From Pterois miles (lineage: Eukaryota > Chordata > Actinopteri > Perciformes > Scorpaenidae): a stretch of 64,000 bases of DNA. Where the stretch lies: assembly GCA_947000775.1 (NCBI GenBank), contig CAMQGK010000650.1, forward strand, positions 942,001 to 1,006,000, in the 5' to 3' direction. Within the stretch, counting starts at the first letter, position 1; each line of letters opens with the position of its first letter. The translations under genes and the position numbers were made by a program. Below are positions 27,782-37,999 of this stretch, in pieces. The notes under the pieces were generated by a model, which saw only the letters and a program-made list of their open reading frames with translations, searched no databases and was not told the origin of the DNA.

Positions 27782-28700
27782 TTTGGCTGAAACCTGTCTG
27801 CATGTAGGCAACACACACTGCTGTCAGAGCGTCATGTTTATATGTGACATGCTACTGAATGTCAAAATCTGTTGCTCTAGATGTTGTGCAGTTTCCCTAG
27901 ATCCACATGTAGGCATTTATCAGACGATACTTTCATGAACAAAGTGGTTTCCTGGCGGTGTTTGCTGTGGAGAGAGTGGGTGCGGTCGCTCTGAGGTTTC
28001 AAGTCTCATGAGGAGGGATGTGATTTTTCCTCCAGAGCTGAGCAGCAAACCACAGATGCAGTCACACAAGTTTATAAAGCCTATTTTGAATGAGTGCCAA
28101 TGGAAATGCTCATGTTCATGATTGCTACTCTAATTTGAAACAGAAAGTCCCATAAGGTGGAGCTACTTGTTTAATTCGATAGATGTTGACAAGATTTTGA
28201 CCAAAAAATGTCTCATAGCTTCAATGGTAATTCGTAATGTGCTTTACTTTCTTCTCATCCATTCAAGTGTTAATTACACTTTCACAAGTAAACAAGTTTC
28301 TTGTTAGTCATTTCCAGCTCTCTGTTTGAATACTTTTACCTGACCAACTGGGCGAGAACTGCACGTTTCATTTCCAACTCACTGTCATATTAAAAGTTGT
28401 AGTTGTTTACTGAGGTGGAAGGTTTAAACACTGTAATACTCCCAAAGACCTCTGTCCACTTTGCTTTCTGTGAATGATGAAATTCTTGAGTGCAGATTAA
28501 AGCCTGCTTTGTATTTAATATGCGCATGTTGTGAGTTCACTGGCAGGTGGATAGCAACATACTGCAGTGGTTCTCATTTGAATATTGGGATGCCATATTG
28601 GTATTAATCCAGTATTTTATACAAATCAACAATAAACAGATTTTACTACAGTCTGAAATAAATCTGTGACTTTTGCCATGTACTAAATAAAGTATACGAT
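27782..28700 (+). other. Probable 3' UTR and downstream flank of the TNFSF18-like gene
   Basis: AT-rich sequence follows the stop codon. AATAAA polyadenylation signals occur at 28,631, 28,657 and 28,686, clustered at one end as expected for a 3' UTR of about 0.9 kb. ATTTA-type AU-rich elements, such as the one near 28,515, are compatible with an unstable cytokine-type mRNA. No other gene is visible. Confidence 0.4.
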
Positions 28701-29439
28701 AAAGCTGGTAAAGTATTGTAACTTTGTAATGTGGTTCTCTGTTTTCTGTCAAATTTTGTATTGTTTTAGTGAGAGTTTAAAAAATAGGTTCTCACATATT
28801 TTCATGTTTATAGTCGATATTTCATATTTGAATTTATTGAAAAGATGGCCTCTTGAGATGCAGCATCTCATTTTCAAGGGGGTCACAAATACCTAATTAT
28901 GAAACACATACAAACATCATTTGCTATAAATATAGAGATACAGGCAGCTTGCTCAGCCACCAACACTCCCAGACGTCAGGTGTACAAGAAAGATTAGCTA
29001 CGATGACCCAGATCATAAATCAAATACATCAAAATAAGGAGAAACTGAAGCAGCCTTTCTTCAGTTTATTTTTAGCACAAAAACAAAGTGTATCTTATCA
29101 TAATGGCCACTCCCCCATACGTAGATCAAAAGAGCTATTGGTTACTGTAATTCTTCCTCCTGCCCACACTAGCAGCAAAATGATCCCCTCCTAAATCGAT
29201 TCAACAAAATCCACAGACCTCCTCATTCTATCTAAACCTGCGTTAAGCTGATATGAGGAATCAGCCAGTCGGAGCTTAACAAATCAAGTGTCTTTGAAAG
29301 TTAATGTTCAAAGTGAAAAAAAAAAAATCTTCTTGCGCTTTAAGAGAGTTGTTGACCGAACTGTATGGCCATTCAGGAGTTTGTAGTTTGAGCTTAATGC
29401 ATTTTATTGAAACTGTATGTGTTGATTTTAGGTTCTATG
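28701..29439. other. Intergenic DNA, nothing recognised
   Basis: Unique-looking AT-rich DNA with short chance open frames only. An A9-10 run near 29,318 is not tied to a recognised element. Confidence 0.4.
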
Positions 29440-29880
29440 TCATAAAAAATGTCATTAACAAAAGTCATAGTATAGTTGTTACAAAAATGTCACTAAAAAG
29501 GCATAGTATAGTATGCCACAGAAAATATAAAAAAAATATATATACAATATAAAAAATAGCACAGCATGTTACTTTATAAAGTCTTAGTTTGTTAAAAATC
29601 ATGTCATAGTACAGTATGTTATAAAAATGTCAAAAATCATTAAGTCATAGATTGTCACAAAAATGGCATGAAAAATTAAAAAAAATTATAGTATGTTATA
29701 AAAATGTCAAAAAATAATTTGTCATAGTATGTTATAAAAAGTCACTGGAAAAAATCATTAATCATAGTACAGTATGTTGTAAAGTCAAAAATTAAAAAGT
29801 CATAGTATAGCATGTCACAAAATGTCATAAAAATATTTTAAAAGTCATAGTACAGTACAAAATATGAAAAAAATTAAAAA
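29440..29880 (-). repeat. Degenerate satellite-related array, A-rich
   Basis: Irregular short units carrying GTCATAGTATAG or GTCATAGTACAG followed by ATGTTATAAAAATGTCA-like segments. These are related to the inverted arm at 22.2-23.8 kb. The array becomes regular toward the right. Confidence 0.8.
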
Positions 29881-30440
29881 GTCATAGTATAATGTAAAAA
29901 AATGGCACTGAAAATCATTAAACAGTCACGGCATGTGTTACAAAAAATGTCATAAAAAATCATTAAAGTCATGGCACATGTTATAAAAAATGTCATATAA
30001 AATCATTAAAAAGTGACAGTATATGTTATAAAAAAGGTCATAAAAAATCATTAAAAAGTCACAGCATATGTTATAAAAATGTCATAAAAAATCATTAAAA
30101 AGTCACGGCATATGTTATAAAAATGTCATAAAAAATCATTAAAGTCACGGCATATGTTATAAAAAATGTCATAAAAAATCATTAAAAAGTCACAGCATGT
30201 GTTACAAAAAATGGCATAAAAAAATCATTAAAGTCACGGCATATGTTATAAAAAATGTCATATAAAATCATTAAAAAGTGACAGTATATGTTATAAAAAA
30301 GGTCATAAAAAATCATTAAATGTCACAGTATATGTTATAAAAATGTCATAAAAAAATCATTAAAAAGTCACGGCATATGTTATAAAAAAATGTTTAAAAA
30401 AATCATTAAAAAGTCATAGAGTATGTCATAAAAAAGTGTG
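29881..30440 (-). repeat. Ordered 42-46-bp tandem array with a six-unit superrepeat
   Basis: The unit is about 44 bp and reads roughly GTCACGGCATATGTTATA, then an A tract, TGTCATAAAAAATCATTAAAAA. Starts at 30,058, 30,102, 30,144 and 30,189 give periods of 44, 42 and 45. A distinctive variant pair (GTCATATAAAATC followed by AGTGACAGTATATG) occurs at 29,992 and again at 30,257, about 265 bp later, so six units form a higher-order repeat. Confidence 0.9.
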
Positions 30441-30984
30441 ATAATAACAATAACAATAAGGTGAAAGGTGAAAGGTGAAATGCCAACCCGCTGCTGTTTC
30501 GACACACCTTAAACGCCCACTCTGTTTATCAGACATGAATCTCATTTGCTCAGAGGAAATGGTTACGTTATCATCTGCATGCAATGTTTGAAGTAACACC
30601 TCCAGTTCTTCCGCCCCAAGCATCAAGTATTGCCTCATCCAACGAACAAGTCAAAATGTTTTTGTTACTTCCAAGGACTTTTAATCTGTGCTATATCTTT
30701 CTACACAAGGAGAAATGAAAGGAGAGTGAAAACTGGCCCTGAGGAAGGGAAATCACTAATACAGTAAACAAGAAACGTTGCATCAGCAATTACTTCACAT
30801 AAACGTTATGAGGTAATGCAGGTAGTAAGTAAAACAGGCACACGTAAACCAGAAAAAAAATGATTCATTATCTTAATAAAGCGGAAAAGTGAGTTGCTTT
30901 TTTAAGCATTTACAACAACAACAAATGATTTTACAAATGAGTTAAAATGATCAATTTAACATTCTGGTGTAACTGAAGCGAACA
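30441..30984. other. Intergenic DNA, nothing recognised
   Basis: Unique-looking sequence with small patches of ACA and AAC triplets. There is no exon or element I can support. Confidence 0.4.
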
Positions 30985-31315
30985 AGAAGAGATGTTCTGG
31001 TACCATTTTTTCCTTCCCGATACCGATTCATGATTTGTGATATTGGCTGATACTGAGTACCAAATTATTATTTAACTATTGTGACAAACTACCTGCAATT
31101 AATTCTTCTTCGCTACTCTAAACCAGCACAATGAAGGCTACTGTTTTGGATCATCGAAGAGGAATTAAATTGTGGTTAAAAAAGATTTTTTTTTTTTCTA
31201 GGTTAATTAATTACGGTATCATACCAGTGCATAGAATGGCATACTTGCCGGCACTGAATTTTGGGTAGTATCGGCCACATTTCCAACACTGGTATCGAAT
31301 TCGGAACAACTCTAC
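30985..31315. mobile_element. MITE-like repeat with GGTACC/GATACC-rich arms
   Basis: The left part contains TTCTGGTACCATTTTTTCC and CCGATACCGATTC; the right part contains GGTAGTATCGGCCACA and CACTGGTATCGAATTC. The two ends are imperfect inverted repeats of each other. I recognise this as a common small teleost DNA-transposon-like repeat. It has no coding capacity, and exact ends and target-site duplication are not clear. Confidence 0.55.
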
Positions 31316-32060
31316 GCACAGGTTCAAATAATTGCATACATTTTTGTTCACATTTTACACTGCATGAAGGTAATAAAAATTATGGTGATAATTATGTGTT
31401 GTCAGCAAAGTGATATCATCACAATGACTGTGTGGATAAACCTGCAGTTGGCCGAATATTTTTGGCATCATTGGACAAAAGTTCCATAATAACCTTTCAG
31501 CATATTATAATTCAGCTGTTCTGAGGGAAAACTAGATATCTGCACCTCCTCCTCACTCTGTTTTCAGGCTTTAAAAAAAAAAAGTAGCCTGTGATAGGAG
31601 ACTGGCCAATCACGTCATTCGATCAAACCAGGCGGCGCTGATCAAATATTGCATAAATCTATAGTCTGTTACTGTAAGTCCTATTTCACGCCTAACATGT
31701 TTTCAGAAACATCTTGTAGTTATTGTTTAGCTGTAAAATGAGAAAGTTTGCTCCGGCTGGTGGATCAACGTGGCTGCTGGGGCACAAACTCTCATTTTTT
31801 TATTTAGGGGGAGGGTCCACACAAAGGGGCACGACACATTTCCTCAATGAGTGATCTCACTAACACTACAAGTTTTGGATGGATGGCTAGATGGATAGAT
31901 GGATGGGTAGATGACAGATGAATAGATGGATGGATGGATAGATAGATACATAGATGAGAGATAATTAGTTGACTATTAATCCCCTGAGGGGAAATTAAAT
32001 AAATAAAACATATTAGGATAAGTCAAATTTGTGAAGGTTCTCATTCATCCAGGTCATATT
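31316..32060. other. Intergenic DNA with a GATG/GATA microsatellite
   Basis: Mostly unique-looking. A GGAT, AGAT and GATA-type imperfect tetranucleotide repeat occupies about 31,877-31,960. No gene is seen. Confidence 0.5.
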
Positions 32061-32214
32061 CATTCTGGCAAAAGTTGAATCGAAGGCAACTGGACTTAGA
32101 TTTGTCCCTGAAGATGTTTCGCCCCTTATCCAAGTGGCTTCATCAGTTCGAACGCTGCAGTCTGACTAGTCCCCACTAAGTCCAGTTGCCTTCGATTCAA
32201 CTTTTGCCAGAATG
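32061..32214. repeat. Perfect 39-bp inverted repeat with a 76-bp loop
   Basis: Arms at 32,061-32,099 and 32,176-32,214 are exact reverse complements over 39 bases; the left arm begins CATTCTGGCAAAAGTTGAAT. The loop includes CTGAAGATGTTTCGCC and GGCTTCATCAGTTCGAA, which resemble a sequence block found repeatedly in fish genomes. The arms would form a strong cruciform or RNA hairpin. No ORF or transposase is associated. It may be a foldback element or the end of a larger retroelement copied back on itself. Confidence 0.9.
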
Positions 32215-33871
32215 ATTAGTCAAATGTGATAGTAAGAACATATTATAACAGGAAACAGAAATTATATTATTTTTATTATATATAGCTAAAAAAAGCAACA
32301 AAAAAACTGATGTATGATGATTTAATAGCTGTGTTTTTGTATGTGTTCATTGTTGCCACGACGGTGTCCAGAGGGTATAAAATGCATAAAGAGAGTATAA
32401 ATGACATGTAAGAGTAAAACATGTCGGATCTCAAAAATTGTAATAAAAAGAAAAGTTCTTACAAAAATTCACACCATAAGCTGTAACACAGCCAAAATGA
32501 TCACCAAAACAAAAAGGTACAAAAATGCCCAAGGAGGATATAAGGGTTTAAACAGGGCTCGTCTGCAGCATTAGCCTGAATCGTGTGCTGGCTGCAGTGG
32601 GCCCTACAGTAAGTTTCTCAAAGCTCAGACTGTGTACCAGCAGCTGCTTCACTGTCCTTTTAATTAAAATGCATAGCTGTTGACCTGTGCCCTCAAGGCT
32701 CCTCAAAGCACCGGGTTAATAATTTCAAAACCTATGTCACGTAACGATGGGTTCACACTGGACACGGAGGAGCACCATCTGACCAGGACAATGCAACTGT
32801 ACATTTGGAAACAACCTGGCTAGTTCCACTCAAGATTTTACTGCTCATGTTGAAAATATGTAAATAAAAGTTGAATGATAATGTACTTTTTTTTATTAAC
32901 TCCTTTTCAAGCTAACTAGCATACTCCATTTGATTCTTCTTCGATTAAAAAACAAGCAGGAGGACAAAAGAAGAATGATTTTTCAGATAATCTGACTAAC
33001 ATTTTACAAAAAAACCCACGTAAGTAATTATATTAATGATGACTCTGTTATATTTACATGAGGAGGATACTTGAAGATACAAAAACATCTCCTTTAATTA
33101 TCATGTGGACATTACTGTCAAGCAAACTGATTGGCTGTTAATAATCAGGCTCGAAACAGAGAAGAAAAACAGGTATAGCAGCATTAATCCATTGTTAATG
33201 TTATTAGCTATACCTGTCTTTGACAAGTGCGATGATGTCTATATGTAGAGAGCATGTTTAATTCATCCATCATTCTTCCCTTGTTTTTAAATTCATCCAT
33301 TTATTGTGTAAAACCTACCATTACACTGCAGGGAATAAGTGAATAAGTGGAAACTATATTAGAAACATAACCTCCCTGACTTATACAGACTTGTAGTGAA
33401 TAGTTCAGTGGTGAATGCCCTGCCCAGTCCACCCACACATACTGTGGCAGTTTACATACTTGAAAAGATGATTCCATTCAGGCAACAGACAGATGAAAAG
33501 AGTGGGAGAGAGAAACTGGCAAGAGTAAACTAGATTTTTTTTTTTTTTTTTAATGATCCAACCATAAAACAACCACAGTGTTGGCAACTCTTTTCCAATC
33601 AGAACAGCAGCAGCCAACAAGCAGCAGCAGCTCTAACGGTTCCCAAATCTAGCAAGAAAGTCACCAAGTCGGTAACACTGACTCTTATCGCGAATAAACA
33701 TATCATTACTGCATGTGTAGTGTTTACCACACACATGCTACGTTTAAAATGTTAGAGTGCAGGTCATATCCATGCAGACCCTCCACCGTTTTCTACTTTT
33801 TTGTTTCGGTTCACAGCAGTGAGTAGCAGCAGCTGTTTGTTTCGGCTGAAGGGTACGGAACGGATATGACG
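32215..33871. other. Intergenic DNA, nothing recognised
   Basis: AT-rich unique-looking DNA, with a T15 tract at about 33,537-33,551. A possible decayed repeat near 32,560-32,720 could not be placed. Short frames on both strands lack any family resemblance. Confidence 0.4.
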
Positions 33872-33883
33872 TCACGTTACTCA

Positions 33884-35090
33884 TCTTCATCTTCAACCGC
33901 TTATCCAGGGTCAGGTCGCAGGGGACCCCAAACTTCCCTTTCCCGGGCCACATTAACCAGGTCTGACTGGGGGATCCCGAGGCGTTCCCAGGCCAGTGTG
34001 GAGATGTAATCTCTCCATCTAGTCCTGGGTCGTCCCCGGGGCCTCCTCCCAGCTGGTCGAGCCTGGAACACCTCCCTAGGGAGTGATGTTATTGAACATC
34101 GCCCACTCAGGTTCAATGCCCCCAGCCTCCACAGGGATGCTAGAAAAGCTCTGCTGGAGGTGTGAGTTGAAGATCTCTCGGATAGGGGCCTCCTCCAGAC
34201 GTTCCCAGTTCACCCGCACTACACGTTTGGGTTTACCAGGTCTGTCCAGAGTCTTCCCCCACCCTCTGATCCAACTCACCACCAGATGGTGATCAGTTGA
34301 CAGCTCTGCCCCTCTCTTCACCCGAGTGTCCAAAACATGCGGCCTCAGAGCAGATGATACAATCACAAAATTGATCATCAATCTTCGGCCTAGGGTACTC
34401 TGGTACCAAGTACACTTATGAGCATCCTTATGTTCGAACATGGTATTTGTTATGGATAACCCATGACTAGCACAGAAGTTCAATAACAAACGACCGCTCG
34501 GGTTCAGATCAGGTAGGCCATTCCTCCCATTCACCCATACAGGACTCCATTCAGGGTCTCCAAGAAGGTCAAATACTCTGAACTGCTGTTTGGTGCATAT
34601 GCACAGACAACAGTCAGAGCCCACCCCCCCACAACCTGAAGGCGCAGGGAGGCGACCCTCTCGTCCACCGGGGTAAACCCCAACATAGCAGCACTCAACC
34701 GGGGATTTGTGAGTATCCCCACACCCGCTTGGCGCCTCACACCTTGGGCAACTCCAGAGAAGAATAGAGTCCAACCCCTATCCAGGAGAACGGTTCCAGA
34801 GCTGAGGCTGTGCGTAGAGATAAGCCCCACCAGATCTAACTGATAGCGCTCCACCTTCCGCACAAGCTCCGGCTCCTTCCCCCACAGAGAGGTGACGTTC
34901 CACGTCCCCAGAGCCAACCTGTGCCGCCCAGGTCTGGTCCGTCGAGGTCCCTGGCTTTCACTACCCGGCTGGGCTCAGCCTGAAGCCCGGCCACCAGGCG
35001 CTCGCTCACGGGCCCTCCATCTGGGCCTGGCTCCAGATGGGGGCCCCGGGCTTCCTCCGGGCCGGGTCACTTCTCCTCTGCCTCGGTTAC
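33884..35090 (-). mobile_element. Internally deleted non-LTR retrotransposon (LINE) with target-site duplications
   Basis: Read on the minus strand from 35,090, it starts with a GC-rich 5' region and then encodes an apurinic-type endonuclease beginning GTWNVTSLWGKE (about 34,910). This region includes RGWTLFFSGVAQG, VVCAYAPNSSSEY, PDLNPSG, the TSDHHLVVSW-type block (read as STDHHLVVSW) and VRVNWERLEEAP. A frameshift with loss of about 75 bp near 34,540-34,560 removes the expected GDFN motif. Near 34,080 the endonuclease joins directly to the extreme C-terminus (REVFQARPAGRRPRGRPRTR, then WRDYISTLAWERLG), so the whole reverse transcriptase is missing. The flanks TCACGTTACTCA (33,872-33,883) and TCACATTACTCA (35,091-35,102) are an 11/12 target-site duplication. 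The clade is uncertain (L2 or RTE-like). It shares its 3' end with the copy at 46.2-47.5 kb. Confidence 0.9.
34076..34917 (-). pseudogene. Broken LINE endonuclease reading frame
   Basis: Two overlapping frames carry the endonuclease: 34,531-34,917 holds the N-terminal half and 34,076-34,774 the C-terminal half from about NGRNGLPDLNPSG onward. The endonuclease nicks target DNA to prime reverse transcription. The catalytic segment around GDFN is deleted at the frame break, so the product would be inactive. The histidine-bearing block TDHHLV remains. The frame ends at the internal deletion junction near 34,080. Confidence 0.85.
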
Positions 35091-35110
35091 TCACATTACT
35101 CAGTCTAGAC

Positions 35111-36085
35111 CAGGGGTCGGCAACCTTTAACACTCAAAGAGCCATTTCGACCCGGTTTCCACGGAAAAGACAACACTGGGAGCCGCAAACACTTTTTGAC
35201 ATCTGAAATGATGTTAGCCTATATATATCTTTACACTTGTAAAATAGTGGGTTGCTTGTGAAATCCATGCAGTCTGAACATGTTTCAGAAAATTTTATTT
35301 TTTAAATGAACCCATTTTGAACTCTTACAAAAAAAAAATAAAAATCGAAGAGTTGAAGGTCTCTTTCAAATAAATTAAAAAGCTGAACTTAAATTATCCA
35401 TCTAGCAAACAAAAATGCCGTGAGCCGTCATCCTTTGGGCTTTCGGAGCGCGTAGCGGAGCCTTGACCTGAATTTAAAAATTCAATGGAAAAACGAACAC
35501 TATTTCACTGAACAATAAAAATAAATATTTGCAAAATAACTGCCTGAATATTTATTTTACCTGGTTGATGGGACTTCTGCTCCTGAACCTCTGCGCACAG
35601 CGTCTGCAGATCAGGACTGTAGGACGTCACTTTCATCTTTACGCAGGACTGTAAGCTGCCCTCTGTGAGGCGTGAGCTGTGTTTGTTTTTAACATGGTTC
35701 ATAATTTTATTCTAATATTTCGAGATCACAATAATCTTACAATTTACAGCTATAATTAAACAAACCCAAATAAAATACTTTGTTCAGATATTGGGCAGTT
35801 TTGGTGTCGCTGGGCTTTCCGCGCATGCCGGCTGCCTGCTGACAAAGTGACAAAGTGCTGTCAAACGCCTCTGAAGAAGGCGAACGCTGATCACCGAAAT
35901 TGCACAAGGTGCAAGAAAGAAGTTAAAAACTTCGATTTAATAAGATGACATGACACGCGTTTTTGAGACTAATAAAATACACTTCAATCGGACCCTTATA
36001 ATTTATTTTCCCAAGCCACGCAGAGCCGCAACATAAGGATGAGAGAGCCGCATGCGGCTCCGGAGCCACGGGTTGCCGACCCCTG
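35111..36085. mobile_element. Non-autonomous hAT transposon, 975 bp, with an intact 8-bp TSD
   Basis: The ends are CAGGGGTCGGCAACC at 35,111 and its reverse complement, GGTTGCCGACCCCTG, ending at 36,085. Both are flanked by the 8-bp duplication GTCTAGAC (35,103-35,110 and 36,086-36,093). An 8-bp duplication with CAGGGG-type ends is characteristic of hAT elements. Inside, the minus strand at about 35,505-35,702 retains a relic of the transposase C-terminus (NHVKNKHSSRLTEGSLQSCV), the region next to the hAT dimerisation domain. It is therefore an internally deleted derivative of an autonomous copy rather than an unrelated MITE. Confidence 0.93.
35505..35702 (-). pseudogene. Relic of a hAT transposase C-terminus
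   Basis: A 65-codon frame starts MNHVKNKHSSRLTEGSLQSC and continues through VTSYSPDLQTLCAEVQEQKS. In intact hAT transposases the segment reading like KSKHRNRLTDEHL lies at the very C-terminus after the dimerisation motif. The rest of the enzyme, including the catalytic RNase-H-like core, is gone, so the fragment can have no transposase activity. Confidence 0.65.
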
Positions 36086-36204
36086 GTCTAGACCAATAAA
36101 AGTGGTAACTTCCTTTTACCTCTGCATAGAATCAAATGAAGTAAAACATCTGTTCTGGCATTAAAAAAATCAATTTCTCACCACACATTTATAGTAAGTT
36201 TTAG

Positions 36205-36821
36205 GCTGGAATATCACCAAATTGTATTAGGTACAAGGTTTCATCGCTTGTGGGAGTGCAGCCAGATTCAGTTATTCTGGAGGAGCAATATGCAGTGACA
36301 TTAGTAGAGGTGTCACAGGTGTCAAACCCACTTCTATGTTTGCTCGGAAATGTCCCTGACCCTCTAAGACAGTGAGGAGGTGGCTCAATCACTTACAATG
36401 TTGGTGAGGAAGGCCATTATGATTCAGTGGGTGTGCGACTGCCCTCCTTCTATTGAGACTGGGAAAAAACTAGACATATCAATGGAAGGACTCTTCTTTT
36501 TCTAAAGAAATTGAAGAACCCACTGGAAACTAAGGGAGTTCAATATAATCTGGAGTTAAATGGATAACAACAAATGTTTGAATTAGGGACACTGGGTCTG
36601 AATCAGATCCACATACTCAACTTTATTCAACATTTAATTTATTCATACTTTCTTTCTTATAGAAGTGCAGTGCCTAAGCTTTATTTAGCTTATTTTAATA
36701 TACTTAATCTTTTTTTGTTTTCTTCTGTGGACCAGTCTCATAATGCTACTCTATCACTGTATTATGTTTTTGTTGTTGTTTGTTAAGGGTTTAATAAAAT
36801 AAAAGTCTAAAAAAAAAAAAT
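36205..36821 (+). mobile_element. 5'-truncated L1-type LINE fragment with poly(A)
   Basis: In one frame around 36,239-36,280 the sequence encodes FHRLWECSQIQLFW. Further on come EEVAQSLTMLVRKAIMIQWV and STIETGK-like segments, which match the C-terminal end of fish L1 (Tx1/Swimmer-type) ORF2, the Cys/His-rich tail after the reverse transcriptase. Stops and frameshifts interrupt it. A 3' UTR-like region leads to AATAAAATAAAAG and an A12 tail at about 36,810-36,821. The insertion is old and 5'-truncated. Confidence 0.7.
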
Positions 36822-37595
36822 CAATCTCAAAATCATAAAAAAATAACACATACACATACATAGGCTGATGGAGAAGCGTCCACTCTGTCACGTGGCTCAG
36901 TCACAGCCGTCACAGCTTGTTAATTCCACCTCCCAGCACTCGCTCCCGCTACAGTCACATGACCGAAGAAAGGAAGATAACTCATGGCTATTAGTGCATT
37001 TTACTACTTTTAGAACCTAATGATTTAAATAAGGGCTATGTTCATACTGGAAAGTTGATTTACCTCAAAAAAAATTATCTTATGAATTACAGATGTCCCT
37101 TTCCCAATATAAGTCTACGGGAAAAAGTCTTTTTGGAGTTAATGGCATCACATGATGGACAAGGAAGTTGTAGTATCACTGTTTGGCTACGATGAAAATC
37201 CAACGACCTGCACTCCTCCTGGGGGCTTAATTGAACCAAGCTAGCTTATTTGTAAATGGCTCTTCTTCTGAACACAGTAAATTAAGCAGCATTGTCCTCA
37301 GTTTTAGAGGGAAAGTCTGCATATATCAAGATGTCCGTGTTACGCCCCTGAGATTACTGCTGCGTGTATTATGTTACTGTTGAAATTAAACTAAATTCAG
37401 CTCATCCCCTGCAGTGATGCATCTCACACGGCAACAAATATCAAGCCATAAACTATATTTTGATTTTGTTGCCTGAGATCCCAAAATTTCAGCTCATATG
37501 CACTGTACACACTGCTGTTAATGTGAGTGGAGGCGGCGACAGCGAAGACTTTATTTGTCACATACAAAAAAAAAGAAATTTGACCTTTCTTATTT
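36822..37595. other. Intergenic DNA, nothing recognised
   Basis: Unique-looking DNA with short chance frames. Neither strand shows an exon with flanking splice sites. Confidence 0.4.
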
Positions 37596-37599
37596 TATT

Positions 37600-37796
37600 T
37601 ATTTTATTTTTTAAATATTTTTTGGAAGGCTTTTCCTTTTTATTGACAGAGACACTGGTGAAAGTGGGAGACGGAGGGGACAACATGCAGCAAAGGGCTC
37701 CGGGCAGGATTCGACCCCGGGGCCACTCCAGCAAAAACAACAGCCTCAGCATATGCTGCTCCACTGCTCTACCATGTGAGCTAAACAGCGCCCCTT
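37600..37796 (-). mobile_element. tRNA-derived SINE, first of two adjacent copies
   Basis: On the minus strand the head at about 37,796 starts GGGCGCTGTTTAGCTCACAT with an A box (TAGCTCACATGGTAGAGC). A B box follows near 37,715 (GGTCGAATCCTG). The body (TGCTGCATGTTGTCCC, CTCCCACTTTCACC) ends in CAATAAAAAGGAAAA at about 37,635, a known layout for fish tRNA SINEs. It lies end to end with the next SINE. Confidence 0.75.
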
Positions 37797-37800
37797 ATAA

Positions 37801-37957
37801 CCCATCCTAGTAGTGGGCTGCTGTAGGACCCAGAGAGCAACTTAGGGGTTCAGTGTCTCACTCAAGGACACTTCAATAGACTGTAGGAGCCGGGGATCAC
37901 ACCGTCTACTTTGTGGTTAAAGGACGACCCGCTCTACCCACTGAGCTACAGCCGCCC
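37801..37957 (-). mobile_element. tRNA-derived SINE, second of two adjacent copies
   Basis: On the minus strand from 37,957, GGGGCGGCTGTAGCTCAGTG gives a strong A box and GGTGTGATCCCCGG a slightly degraded B box. The body (GAAGTGTCCTTGAGTGAGAC) is the widespread teleost SINE body that typically reads GTGTCCTTGGGCAAGACACT. It is truncated at its 3' end against the neighbouring SINE, so one insertion interrupted or abutted the other. Confidence 0.8.
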
Positions 37958-37999
37958 CGCAATCCTCCGGAGCTCCACTGCACATTGGTTTGCAGCCTG

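Noticed and set aside
37460..37810. A 116-codon plus-strand frame
   Set aside because: It overlaps the antisense of a tRNA-derived SINE and has no conserved motif.
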